Part shown: piece by piece, positions 8,082-15,122 of the stretch | Numbering within the stretch: the first letter of the stretch is position 1 | Layout: every line of letters starts with the position of its first letter | From: an uncultured Collinsella sp. | Lineage (GTDB): Bacteria > Actinomycetota > Coriobacteriia > Coriobacteriales > Coriobacteriaceae | NCBI GenBank assembly: GCA_900547505.1 | Contig: URGY01000009.1 | Location: forward strand, 1-19,775 | Length of the DNA: 19,775 bases | Direction of reading: 5' to 3' | Program-made: the position numbers and the translations under genes | The notes under the pieces: generated by a model | What the model saw: only the letters and a program-made list of their open reading frames with translations | Told to the model about the DNA's origin: nothing | Databases searched by the model: none

Positions 8082-8438
8082 CTAATCGTCGGGGGTTTCG
8101 ATTTCGATACTGGCGATGTCGAGCTCGCGGCCGTGCAGCAGGCGCACGTTGGCGCCGCCACAGTGGGGGCAGCGGCAATGGAAACGGTCGTGCTCAAAGA
8201 CCTCGCCGCAGTCCAGGCACTCGCTTTGTGGATGGACTTCCTCCACGGCAAGCTCGCAGTCGCACATGAGCGGATCCTCGTCGCGAAACGTTTCCCACGC
8301 AAAATCGAGCGCCTCGCGCACGACCTCGGTCATATCCCCGATACGCAGCGTTACCAAAACGGCGCGCGAGGCCCCCGCCCCACGCGCCGCGCGAATCACT
8401 GTATCGAGTATGCCGTTGACAATGCCAACCTCGTGCAT
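8082..8438 (-). CDS. hypA: Hydrogenase nickel metallochaperone HypA
   Basis: HypA binds nickel through its N-terminal Met-His-Glu and works with HypB to insert nickel into hydrogenase. The 118-residue protein starts MHEVGIVNGIL, the diagnostic N-terminus with H2 and E3. Its zinc domain has C74-x2-C77 and C90-x2-C93, with an extra C88. Length is typical (113-120). The start ATG at 8438 has GAGGAG nine bases upstream, inside the end of tatC, and follows the tatC stop by six bases. The gene is thus co-transcribed with tatA and tatC, and with hypB downstream. Confidence 0.93.
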   Translation of the reverse strand: MHEVGIVNGILDTVIRAARGAGASRAVLVTLRIGDMTEVVREALDFAWETFRDEDPLMCDCELAVEEVHPQSECLDCGEVFEHDRFHCRCPHCGGANVRLLHGRELDIASIEIETPDD

Positions 8439-8444
8439 ACCGAT

Positions 8445-9236
8445 TTACTCCTCGTCGTCCTCGTCGTCCGAGAACAGGTCCAGACGGCTCACGAACAGGC
8501 CCTCCTTGCCCTCGCGCGCGGTGATGACCACGCGGGCGATGGCGAGCGAGATCTCGTAGAGCGAGAGCAGGGCACCGTACATAAGACCCAGCGTAACGGG
8601 CGAGCCGTCGGGCGTAATCACAGCCGAGCCCACGAGCAGGCCAACGTATACGTAACGCCAGGCGCTGCGGAAGGCCGCGTAGGACACGAAGTGGAAAACG
8701 GACAGGTAGAAGATGATGAGCGGCAGCTCAAACGCCACACCAAAGCCGATCATAAAGAGCAGCTCCATGTTGACGTAGTCCTCCAGATTGGGCCACGCCG
8801 TAGCGACGGCCGAGGTCTCGCCGATGAGCCACTCAAAGCCTGCCGGGATAATGATGAAGTAGCAAAAGATGGCGCCCAGGAAAAACAGCACCGTCGAGGT
8901 GAGCACCGTGGGCACGACCCACTTGCGCTCGTTGGGGCGCAGCGCCGGCAGGAAAAATGCCAGGATCTGCCAGATGATCATGGGCGTGCACATGACCACG
9001 GCCATCTTGATGGCCAGCGAGAAGCGCAAGCCAAAACCGCCGAGCGTGGTGGTGATGTAGAACTTACCGTCCGGCACAAAGGAGCGGATGGGGTCTTTCA
9101 GGATGTCGAGCACCACGGGCGTGGCGAAATACAGCACGATGGCTGCGGCAAATACCGACACGACCACGATGGTCAAGCGGCGACGGAGCTCTCCCAGATG
9201 ATCGAAGAGCGGCATTCGCGCAGGTCCGATAGGCAT
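8445..9236 (-). CDS. tatC: Twin-arginine translocase subunit TatC
   Basis: TatC is the receptor of the Tat pathway, which exports folded proteins carrying twin-Arg signal peptides. The 263-residue protein has the conserved cytoplasmic N-terminus MPLFDHLGELRRRL (8-21) with E15. About six membrane segments follow, including one near 24-43, the long PMIIWQILAFFLPAL region followed by RPNERK, and FGVAFELPLIIF with the conserved Glu. The C-terminus ends in an acidic run (SDDEDDEE). Its ATG at 9236 overlaps the tatA stop as TAATG, with GGAGG nine bases upstream, which supports this start over Met8. hypA follows six bases later. Confidence 0.95.
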   Translation of the reverse strand: MPIGPARMPLFDHLGELRRRLTIVVVSVFAAAIVLYFATPVVLDILKDPIRSFVPDGKFYITTTLGGFGLRFSLAIKMAVVMCTPMIIWQILAFFLPALRPNERKWVVPTVLTSTVLFFLGAIFCYFIIIPAGFEWLIGETSAVATAWPNLEDYVNMELLFMIGFGVAFELPLIIFYLSVFHFVSYAAFRSAWRYVYVGLLVGSAVITPDGSPVTLGLMYGALLSLYEISLAIARVVITAREGKEGLFVSRLDLFSDDEDDEE

Positions 9237-9808
9237 TACTCATCGCCTCCCTTCGGGGCGTCGGCGGCAGCGGTGTCGTCCTCGGCTTCGAGCTCGCGGG
9301 CAAGCTGGTCGACGACGGCCTTGCGCTTGCGGGGACGACGGGCATAGAGATCGGCCGTTGTGGGCTCTGCCGGCTCGGGCTCCGACTCTGCAGCGGAAGC
9401 GGACTCGGCAGCGGCAGGCTCGGGCTCGGCGCCCTCGGTCGCAGGCTCCTCGGCAGCGCTCTCGCCCTCAACGGCACCCTCGTTTGCGGCCTTCTCGGCA
9501 GCAAGACGGGCGCGACGCTCGGCAAAGGTCTCCTTCTTGGTGGGCGCTGCCGTCTCGGCAGCATCCTCGTCCGCATCGGAATCGTCATCGACGGCAGCCT
9601 TCTTGGGCTTGACCGGGGCCGACGCGGCCTCGCTTACCGGATCGATGATCTCGGACTGAACAACAGCCGTCATCTTTTCCTGCGTCTCGCGGAACTGACG
9701 GATAGCACGGCCGATCGTGCGGCCCATCTGCGGGAGCTTATCCGGGCCAAACAGCAAAAAGCCGAAGACCACGATGATCGCGAGCTCACCCTCTCCAATA
9801 CCAAACAC
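9236..9808 (-). CDS. tatA: TatA/TatB-family translocase subunit
   Basis: TatA forms the membrane-permeating assembly of the twin-Arg pathway; TatB helps TatC bind substrate. The 190-residue protein begins FGIGEGELAIIVVFGFLLFG after the start, a single short membrane helix. The family hinge GPDKLP and an amphipathic helix (MGRTIGRAIRQFRETQ) follow. The remaining residues, from about 60 on, are Ala/Glu/Pro-rich and low-complexity. The length is more like TatB, the helix more like TatA; only one such gene is seen here. The frame opens 15 residues earlier, at an ATG at 9853, but GGAGG at 9814-9818 points to the GTG at 9808, which also gives the normal family N-terminus. Confidence 0.88.
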   Translation of the reverse strand: MFGIGEGELAIIVVFGFLLFGPDKLPQMGRTIGRAIRQFRETQEKMTAVVQSEIIDPVSEAASAPVKPKKAAVDDDSDADEDAAETAAPTKKETFAERRARLAAEKAANEGAVEGESAAEEPATEGAEPEPAAAESASAAESEPEPAEPTTADLYARRPRKRKAVVDQLARELEAEDDTAAADAPKGGDE

Positions 9809-9813
9809 ACATA

Positions 9814-9818
9814 CCTCC
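9814..9818 (-). promoter_or_regulatory. Ribosome binding site deciding the tatA GTG start
   Basis: GGAGG is followed five bases later by GTG at 9808. The nearby ATG at 9812 is out of frame, and the upstream in-frame ATG at 9853 would add 15 residues not found in the family. Confidence 0.7.
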
Positions 9819-9889
9819 AAGGCTCGATGTGAGTCGAGCCCGCACCGCGCCATTCGGCCGGAACTCGTCTATACATTCGGTCAAGTATA

Positions 9890-9917
9890 GCGCTCGGACG
9901 CCAAAACGTCCGAGCGC
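9890..9917. terminator. Strong hairpin between the STAS gene and tatA, possible terminator
   Basis: An 11-bp perfect stem, GCGCTCGGACG (9890-9900) with its complement (9907-9917), has a 6-base loop. It lies 45 bases after the STAS gene stop and upstream of tatA. Neither side has a T-run. On the minus strand TATACT follows immediately and could be a -10 box for tatA, so the hairpin could be a terminator or a promoter-proximal structure. Confidence 0.5.
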
Positions 9918-9961
9918 ATCACAAACATATGCCATACGGCACGCCCTTTTGGGGGCAATGA

Positions 9962-10276
9962 TTATGCAGCGGTGATCGAAATCTCCTGGTCGACACCCAA
10001 CAGCTGAACCACGCGCATCACCGGGGGCTGCACATTGGTGCAGCTAAAGCGCTTGCCGTGGTCGACCGCGTGGTGTGCAGCTCCCACGAGCACGCCAATG
10101 CCCGTCGAATCGATGTAGCTCACCTGGGCAAAATCGAGCTCAACGGCCTCAGTAGGCTGCTCGAGCGCCAGGTCGATGGCATTGCGCAGGCTATCGGCGT
10201 TAGAGATATCGATCTCGCCGGTTACCTTAATGGTGTAGAGCTCTGGCGTGGGGTTGGTGGAAATACCCAAATCCAT
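9962..10276 (-). CDS. STAS-domain anti-sigma factor antagonist
   Basis: The 104-residue protein is a lone STAS domain of the SpoIIAA/RsbV type. The core reads VTGEIDISNADSLRNAI and then VSYIDSTGIGVLVGA, where Ser57 in DST is the expected phosphorylation site. In this family the unphosphorylated form binds an anti-sigma kinase and frees a sigma factor; phosphorylation by the kinase turns this off. No kinase, phosphatase or sigma gene lies next to it, so its partner is unknown. The ATG at 10276 has AAAGGAG seven bases upstream. It follows the aminotransferase gene by 51 bases and may be co-transcribed with it. Confidence 0.9.
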   Translation of the reverse strand: MDLGISTNPTPELYTIKVTGEIDISNADSLRNAIDLALEQPTEAVELDFAQVSYIDSTGIGVLVGAAHHAVDHGKRFSCTNVQPPVMRVVQLLGVDQEISITAA

Positions 10277-10327
10277 GTATACGCTCCTTTACGTATCGAA
10301 AGTGCGGATAGTACGGGAAGCCGCGCG

Positions 10328-11632
10328 TTAGGCGCGCTCGGCACGCGCAAGCTCGGCAGCGACCAGCTTTACGGCCAGTACCAGCACATCGAGCGCGGCC
10401 TCCAGGTCCTCGACCGTGGGATAGCTCGGCGCGATGCGGATGTTGGTGTCGCGCGGGTCCTTGCCATAGGGCCAAGTGGCACCGGCCGGCGTGAGCTTGA
10501 CGCCCAGGTCGGCGCAAAGCGCGGCGACCTTTTTGGCCGAGCCCTCGGGACCATCGAAGCTTACAAAGTAGCCGCCGCGGGGGTGCGTCCAGGTGGCACA
10601 GCCCGTGTCGCCCAAGCCCTCGGTGAGCTTGCGCTCGACGGCCTCAAAGCGCGGGCGCAGGAACTCGGCATGCTTTTTCATGTGCTCCTTGACCGCCTCG
10701 ATGGTGGGAAGGAAGCGCACGTGACGCAGCTGGTTGAGCTTGTCGGCGCTGATGAGGCCGGCCTTCAGGCGCTTGGAGAACTCGGCGATGACCGCGGGGC
10801 TCGCACCGATAAAGCCGATGCCGGCGCCCGGGAAGGTGATCTTGGACGTCGAGGCAAAGGCCACCACGCGATCCTCGGTGCCCGCCGCCCGAGCGAGGTC
10901 AAAGATGCTTGCGAGCTCGTCTGTCTCGTCGTACAGGTCGTGCACACAGTAGGCGTTGTCCCAAAAGATGCGGAAATCGGTCGCGGCCGTGGGCATCTCG
11001 ACCAGGCGGCGCACAGTGCCCTCGCTAAAGGTGATGCCCGTGGGGTTGGAATACTTGGGCACGCACCAGATACCCTTGATGGAATCGTCGGCGGCAACGA
11101 GGCGCTCGATCTCGTCCATGTCGGGGCCGCTGTCGGTCATCGCGACGGGGACGTTCTCGATGCCCAAGTCGGCGGTGATGCCAAAGTGGCGATCGTAGCC
11201 GGGAACGGGACACAGGAACTTGACCTTCTTGCCGTCGTGTGCGGCCTCGTAGGCGTCCCAGGGCTCGCTACCGCACGAACCGCAACGCCAGAACATGCCG
11301 GCGATGTCATGCTCGATCAAAAGGCTCGACGAACCCAGCACGAGCGTCTGCTCGGCGGGGCAGCCCAGGAACTCCCCTGCCAACTTGCGTGCCGAGGGAA
11401 TGCCCTCGAAGCAGCCATAGTTGGAGCAGTCGACGCTGCCGTCGTGCAGATCGGCGTCGGCGTTGAGGATATCGAGCATGGGGCGCGAGATGTCCACCTG
11501 GGCGGGCGACGGCTTGCCGCGGGCCATATCGAGCGCCAGGCCCTTGGCCTTGACCTCGGCGACCTCGGCTTTGAGCGCCTCGATGGCGGCATCGAGTTCG
11601 GTGGTCTCCATCTTCTGGTAGATCGTCTGCAT
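10328..11632 (-). CDS. PLP-dependent aminotransferase, class-Ic aspartate aminotransferase type
   Basis: The 434-residue protein fits the fold-type I aminotransferases of the Asp_aminotransf (class Ic) group, which transfer amino groups between aspartate or alanine and 2-oxo acids. Key residues are visible: the N-terminal LDMARGKPSPAQ, the cofactor-binding LGSSSL, N196 in SNPTG, D225 and Y228 in FWDNAY, and the Schiff-base lysine K264 in STSKITFPGAGIGF. An Arg in NIRIAPSYP near 400 should bind the substrate carboxylate. The exact amino acid preferred cannot be read from sequence. The ATG at 11632 has AAAGG about nine bases upstream. A TATACT lies 42 bases before the start. The STAS gene follows. 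Confidence 0.88.
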   Translation of the reverse strand: MQTIYQKMETTELDAAIEALKAEVAEVKAKGLALDMARGKPSPAQVDISRPMLDILNADADLHDGSVDCSNYGCFEGIPSARKLAGEFLGCPAEQTLVLGSSSLLIEHDIAGMFWRCGSCGSEPWDAYEAAHDGKKVKFLCPVPGYDRHFGITADLGIENVPVAMTDSGPDMDEIERLVAADDSIKGIWCVPKYSNPTGITFSEGTVRRLVEMPTAATDFRIFWDNAYCVHDLYDETDELASIFDLARAAGTEDRVVAFASTSKITFPGAGIGFIGASPAVIAEFSKRLKAGLISADKLNQLRHVRFLPTIEAVKEHMKKHAEFLRPRFEAVERKLTEGLGDTGCATWTHPRGGYFVSFDGPEGSAKKVAALCADLGVKLTPAGATWPYGKDPRDTNIRIAPSYPTVEDLEAALDVLVLAVKLVAAELARAERA

Positions 11633-11673
11633 GGGTGCGACCTTTCGCGAAGCGGTACATTGCAGTTCTTCTA

Positions 11674-11679
11674 AGTATA
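11674..11679 (-). promoter_or_regulatory. Candidate -10 box for the aminotransferase gene
   Basis: TATACT on the minus strand would give a leader of about 35 bases before the ATG at 11632. No convincing -35 hexamer is seen at 16-18 bases, so this is tentative. Confidence 0.35.
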
Positions 11680-11780
11680 GACCGCCACCGTCGAAACGTT
11701 ATGAAGCCGTGATAGATTAAGTCCATCGCAATGAATTACGAATCGCCGCGCATGCCGGCGCGGGCGCCCAAGGAGGCACT

Positions 11781-12035
11781 ATGGAGTACGGATCGTTCCA
11801 GGCCGAGGAATTCGGCGACCTGCAGCGCCTGGTCGACGGGCTGTTTTACGACCGCCACGCCATAGACCGTCTGGATCTGATCGTACAGGCCGAAATCTTG
11901 GACCTGGCGCCCGATCTCATGGAAATCGTCAACCTGCTACCGCCCGGCTATTACGACCGCCAGTCACTTTGCGACCAGCTCAACTCCGCCTTGGCCGCCC
12001 ACGGCTGGGGCGCCATCTACGGCACCGTGGAATAA
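11781..12035 (+). CDS. Small conserved-looking hypothetical protein
   Basis: The 84-residue product (MEYGSFQAEEFGDLQRLVDG...) is acidic and probably mostly helical, with no signal peptide, membrane segment or cysteine pair. I do not recognise a family. Support for a real gene is the strong AAGGAGG site (11770-11776) four bases before the ATG, codon use like the neighbours, and a predicted soluble composition rich in Leu, Asp and Tyr. It diverges from the aminotransferase gene and converges on nhaA. The terminator at 12281-12318 could end its transcript, though 245 bases away. Confidence 0.7.
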   Translation: MEYGSFQAEEFGDLQRLVDGLFYDRHAIDRLDLIVQAEILDLAPDLMEIVNLLPPGYYDRQSLCDQLNSALAAHGWGAIYGTVE

Positions 12036-12115
12036 GCCTCGAGGCCGACGATTTGGCCCGTTTCCCGACCCTGGCGTGGCTTGTTTTAGGGCTTGTGGCC
12101 AAAAAAGGGCAAATA

Positions 12116-12303
12116 TGAGTACTGTTACCTTTTTAGTAGCAGTGATTTTTGGTCGAAATCGGCAAAACTGGACTTGAAACTCCCTAGTCACCGTCAACCA
12201 GCGCCGAATTGGAAGTCGATGCTCACTCATTAACGTACAGTTCTTATAACTTTGTTCATTATTTTCCACACCTAAAATGAAACGCCGTTTGTGACAGTAC
12301 TCA
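12116..12303. mobile_element. Candidate MITE-like element with 13-bp terminal inverted repeats
   Basis: TGAGTACTGTTAC at 12116-12128 is mirrored by GTGACAGTACTCA at 12291-12303 (12 of 13 matching). The 188 bases between and including them are clearly AT-richer than the flanking genes and encode no transposase. One end lies inside the hairpin at 12281-12314. No target-site duplication is obvious. It could equally be a small RNA or a lineage-specific 3' region. Confidence 0.4.
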
Positions 12304-12318
12304 CAAACGGCGTTTTTT
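12281..12318. terminator. Rho-independent terminator, probably bidirectional
   Basis: A 14-bp perfect stem (AACGCCGTTTGTGA at 12281-12294 with 12301-12314) has a 6-base loop and ends in six T on the plus strand (12313-12318). On the minus strand it is followed by TTTCATTTT, so it could also end nhaA transcripts. Confidence 0.8.
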
Positions 12319-12408
12319 GACCACGGGGGTGTCTGGCAGAGGGCCAGTAGCACCCGGATCCGAGTTTCGAACGCATCCAAACCGGTTCTGGTGTCTGTTT
12401 TCGAACTT

Positions 12409-13767
12409 TTACTCGTCCTTGGGCGCGGGGTGCTTGCAGATCACACTCATATAGATCATGCCAAGTACGGCCGCGGTGACAGAGCCGGCGAGAATAGCGG
12501 CCTTGGCGGCCAGAACCTCAAACTGGGCCGTCGGGAAGGCAAGGCCGCTGATGAGAATCGACATGGTAAAGCCGATGCCGCCCAGAATGCCCACACCGGC
12601 AATCATGTGCCAGTTGACATTGCGCGGCAGCTCGCAGGCCCTAAGCTTAACCAGGGCAAACGTCATGCCAAAGATACCGATCGGCTTACCCAGCAGCATG
12701 CCAAAGTACACGCCGAGCGTCACCGGGTCGGTGAGCAGCGTGCTCATGTCCACGCCCACTAGGCGAACCTGTGCGTTGACGAACGCAAAAATCGGCAGGA
12801 TCACAAAGTTGACCGGCGTGGAGATCAGACGCTCCATGCGAATGAGCGGCGGGGTCACGCGGTGCATGACGCGCTCGACCTTGGTAGTCGAGACGGTAAA
12901 GTCATGCTGGCCCAGGATGTGTGCCTCGTCATCGTAGCGGTCATCGAGCAGCGGCAGGCACTCGCCCAACCAATCGGTGAGGCTATCGAGCTTGACGCCA
13001 CACTTGGCCGGGATGGTAAAGGCCAGGATGACGCCGGCGAGCGTAGCGTGCACGCCGCTCTTGAACATGCAGAACCACAACAGCAGACCCAGTACCGAAT
13101 ACGGGGCAAGGCGGTAATGCTGCGTCTTGTTGAGCCACACGAGCGCGCAGGTCACAAGCGCGGCGGCGCCCAACCAAAACGGATTGGGGCTTTGACCGTA
13201 GAAAATGGCGATGGCGGCGATGGAGATGAGGTCGTCGGCGATGGCGAGCGTCGAGAAGAACACGCGCACGCCGTTGGGCACACGGTTGCCCAAAAGCGAC
13301 AGCACGCCCAGCGCAAAGGCAATATCGGTTGCCATGGGAATGGCCCAGCCGTTGTGCGCGCCGGCATGGTTAAAGATCAGGTAGATGCAGGCGGGAACGA
13401 CGACGCCGCCCACGGCTGCCAGCATGGGAAGCATAGCCTGGCGCGGGTTCTTGAGCTCGCCAACTGTCATCTCGTACTTAAGCTCAATGCCCACCAACAA
13501 AAAGAAGATCGCCATGAGGAAGTCGTTGACGAAAAGCTCAACGGTGAGACCGGCCGTAAGGTTGCCCAGACCCACATACAGCGGGGTCTCCAAAAAGTGA
13601 TGGATGGCCTCGTAGGCATCGGTGTTGGCGCAAATGACGGCGGCGATGGCGGCGAAGACCATGACGGCGGCGGAAATCGTGCCGTTCTCGGTGATGCGCT
13701 CCCAAATGTCATGGCGCTCAAAACGCTTGCGCTCACGGACGTTGAACAGCTGCTCGGGTGCTGCCAT
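12409..13767 (-). CDS. nhaA: Na+/H+ antiporter NhaA
   Basis: NhaA exchanges cytoplasmic sodium for external protons, giving sodium tolerance and pH control at the inner membrane. The 452-residue protein shows the family signatures VNDFLMAIFFLLVGIELKYE (80-99), ATDIAFALG with D148, and AIADDL with D178 and D179, equivalent to the ion-binding aspartates of E. coli NhaA. About 11-12 hydrophobic segments are visible. It is longer than the 388-residue E. coli protein, partly through an acidic cytoplasmic loop (LDDRYDDEAHILGQHDF) found in longer NhaA forms. The ATG at 13767 has AAAGGAG six bases upstream. It appears monocistronic: the ppaC terminator lies upstream and a hairpin terminator downstream. 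Confidence 0.96.
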   Translation of the reverse strand: MAAPEQLFNVRERKRFERHDIWERITENGTISAAVMVFAAIAAVICANTDAYEAIHHFLETPLYVGLGNLTAGLTVELFVNDFLMAIFFLLVGIELKYEMTVGELKNPRQAMLPMLAAVGGVVVPACIYLIFNHAGAHNGWAIPMATDIAFALGVLSLLGNRVPNGVRVFFSTLAIADDLISIAAIAIFYGQSPNPFWLGAAALVTCALVWLNKTQHYRLAPYSVLGLLLWFCMFKSGVHATLAGVILAFTIPAKCGVKLDSLTDWLGECLPLLDDRYDDEAHILGQHDFTVSTTKVERVMHRVTPPLIRMERLISTPVNFVILPIFAFVNAQVRLVGVDMSTLLTDPVTLGVYFGMLLGKPIGIFGMTFALVKLRACELPRNVNWHMIAGVGILGGIGFTMSILISGLAFPTAQFEVLAAKAAILAGSVTAAVLGMIYMSVICKHPAPKDE

Positions 13768-13975
13768 GGGCGGCTCCTTTCACGGGAAAGCTCCCGTCTT
13801 AAAAAAGCACGGCCCGCCCAAGTGGCGGCGCCGCGCTCTAACGTATTACGCTTGCATCTAGCCTACCCTGCACGACAGGCACGCAGGCGTGGCCGAAAAG
13901 CGGAACCACAGGTTGAACATTATTTGCTCAACGGCACGGGCACGCCTGTCCAAGAGACGACGCGGCGCCGCGCAC

Positions 13976-14015
13976 AAAAAACGACCGGAGCGCGGGGTGT
14001 CCGCGGTCCGGTCGT
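13976..14015 (-). terminator. Rho-independent terminator of ppaC
   Basis: On the minus strand a stem with arms ACGACCGGA (13981-13989) and complement (14007-14015), extended inside by CGCGG/CCGCG, is followed by a run of T at 13980-13976. It lies 15 bases after the ppaC stop. The remaining 200 bases up to nhaA must hold the nhaA promoter; I see no clear -35/-10 pair. Confidence 0.85.
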
Positions 14016-14030
14016 AGCAGGTTACAAAAC

Positions 14031-14954
14031 CTAGCAGGCGGCCATGATGGGGGCAGCGACCTGCTTCTTACGGGAGAGGACGCCCGGCATCCAGACGCCG
14101 TCGTGCTCGTCGGCAATGCCCAGGCCCTTCTGAGCAGCCTCGGTCTCGCCCTCGAGCAGGACCTGCGAGCCCTCCTCCATGATGTCAGTGATGCACAGGA
14201 CGATGCCGTCGGCACCCTTCTCGGCGGCGTAGGCGCGCATGGCCTCGCGAATCTCGTCGATCATGCCGAGTGCGCGAGTCTTGTCGACAGTCTCGTACTG
14301 GCCGATGAGCAGCTTCTTGCCGGCAGGCTCGAACATCTTGATGTCGTTGCCGACCATCTCGGCTGCGGTGAAGGAGCCAGACGGACGGGTGAGGAAGACC
14401 TCCATGCCAAACTTGACCGGGTCGACGCCCACCTGCTCGCCGAGCTTGGCGGCGACGGCGCGGTCGACATCGGTGGTGGTGGGGCTCTTGAGCATGAGCG
14501 TGTCGGTCATCATGGCCGAGAGCAGCAGCTTGGCCTGGACGTCGGAAAGCTCAACGCCGAGCACGCCGGCGAGCTTGGTGACGATGGTGCAGCTGGAGCC
14601 CCAGGGCAGGCAGATGTAGTGCAGCGGGCCGGCGGTCTCGAAGTCGCCGATGCGGTGATGATCGACAACGCCAAAGACCGTGGCGTCCTTAAGGCCGGCG
14701 ACGGACTGGGCAGACTCGTTGTGGTCGGTGAGGACGACGAGCTGACCAGCCTCGACGGACTCGATCACGCGGGGCTCGGCGATGCCGGCGTCGGCGAGCA
14801 GCTTGGCGGACTCGGCCGGAAGCTGACCAAGGGCGCAGGCCTCGTAGGTGTTGCCGGCATACTCAACCTGGTTGAGCAGCTGGGACAGGACGACGGCGCT
14901 CATGATGGCGTCGTTATCGGGGTTCTGGTGACCAAAGACAAGAACGTTTGCCAT
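14031..14954 (-). CDS. ppaC: Manganese-dependent (family II) inorganic pyrophosphatase
   Basis: This DHH-family enzyme hydrolyses pyrophosphate to phosphate and pulls biosynthetic reactions forward in the cytosol. The 307-residue protein has all family metal and substrate motifs: GHQNPDND (H9, D13, D15), TDHN (D77), VVDHH (D98, H99), TDTLMLKSP with D151, and the C-terminal SRKKQ (294-298) of the DHHA2 domain. There is no CBS or DRTGG insert, so it is the short, unregulated form. The ATG at 14954 has GGAGG six bases upstream, and a terminator follows the stop. A TACCAT about 45 bases upstream on the minus strand is a possible -10 box. Confidence 0.96.
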   Translation of the reverse strand: MANVLVFGHQNPDNDAIMSAVVLSQLLNQVEYAGNTYEACALGQLPAESAKLLADAGIAEPRVIESVEAGQLVVLTDHNESAQSVAGLKDATVFGVVDHHRIGDFETAGPLHYICLPWGSSCTIVTKLAGVLGVELSDVQAKLLLSAMMTDTLMLKSPTTTDVDRAVAAKLGEQVGVDPVKFGMEVFLTRPSGSFTAAEMVGNDIKMFEPAGKKLLIGQYETVDKTRALGMIDEIREAMRAYAAEKGADGIVLCITDIMEEGSQVLLEGETEAAQKGLGIADEHDGVWMPGVLSRKKQVAAPIMAAC

Positions 14955-15070
14955 GGATATCCTCCACTTGATATGTGTACTTGGACGTAGCTATGGTAGC
15001 ACGCCGATGCCGAGCCTTCGCAGACGGAAGGGCCACGGCATATTTTGGGGCGCAGGCACGGGGGCCAAGG

Positions 15071-15121
15071 CTGTCCCTTTTGCACCATGTTGGTGCAATG
15101 TAACCTGTCCCCCTTGCACCA
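15071..15121. repeat. Repeat 3 (TTGCACCA triple unit with GGGACAG cores)
   Basis: TTGCACCA occurs at 15080-15087, inverted at 15091-15098 (3-base loop) and direct again at 15114-15121. Each direct copy is preceded by CTGTCCC and two more bases, making a 17-base direct repeat with two mismatches (15071-15087 and 15105-15121). On the minus strand this reads TGGTGCAA then GGGACAG. It ends one base before the ROK kinase stop codon. It belongs with the other GGGAC palindromes. Confidence 0.85.
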
Positions 15122-15122
15122 G

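Larger units (their letters stand above)
12036..12408. other. 373-bp gap, AT-richer than neighbours, no convincing gene
   Basis: This convergent gap between the small plus-strand gene and nhaA holds a candidate 188-bp element with terminal inverted repeats (12116-12303), a terminator (12281-12318) and a second hairpin (12327-12355, stem GGGTG/CACCC and CTGGC/GCCAG). A minus-strand frame of 138 codons crosses it, but has no ribosome site and runs into the coding region of the small gene. Confidence 0.6.

Noticed and set aside
9866..9896. TTGACC followed by TATAGA upstream of tatA as a promoter
   Set aside because: The two hexamers are only five bases apart, too close for a -35/-10 pair.
10058..11674. 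A 538-codon plus-strand frame over the aminotransferase and STAS genes
   Set aside because: It crosses two real minus-strand genes and their gap, has GC-shadow composition, and has no ribosome site.
11964..12380. A 138-codon minus-strand frame between the small hypothetical gene and nhaA
   Set aside because: It has no ribosome site, crosses the terminator hairpin, and ends inside the coding region of the plus-strand gene. More likely it is translation of a non-coding repeat, although repeats of this kind may be annotated as proteins.
12370..12408. GTTCGAA-type T-loop-like sequence suggesting a tRNA
   Set aside because: No acceptor, D or anticodon stems can be built around it.
12862..14034. 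A 390-codon plus-strand frame opposite nhaA
   Set aside because: It is His/Gln/Gly-rich shadow sequence opposite a clear NhaA and continues through the ppaC terminator.
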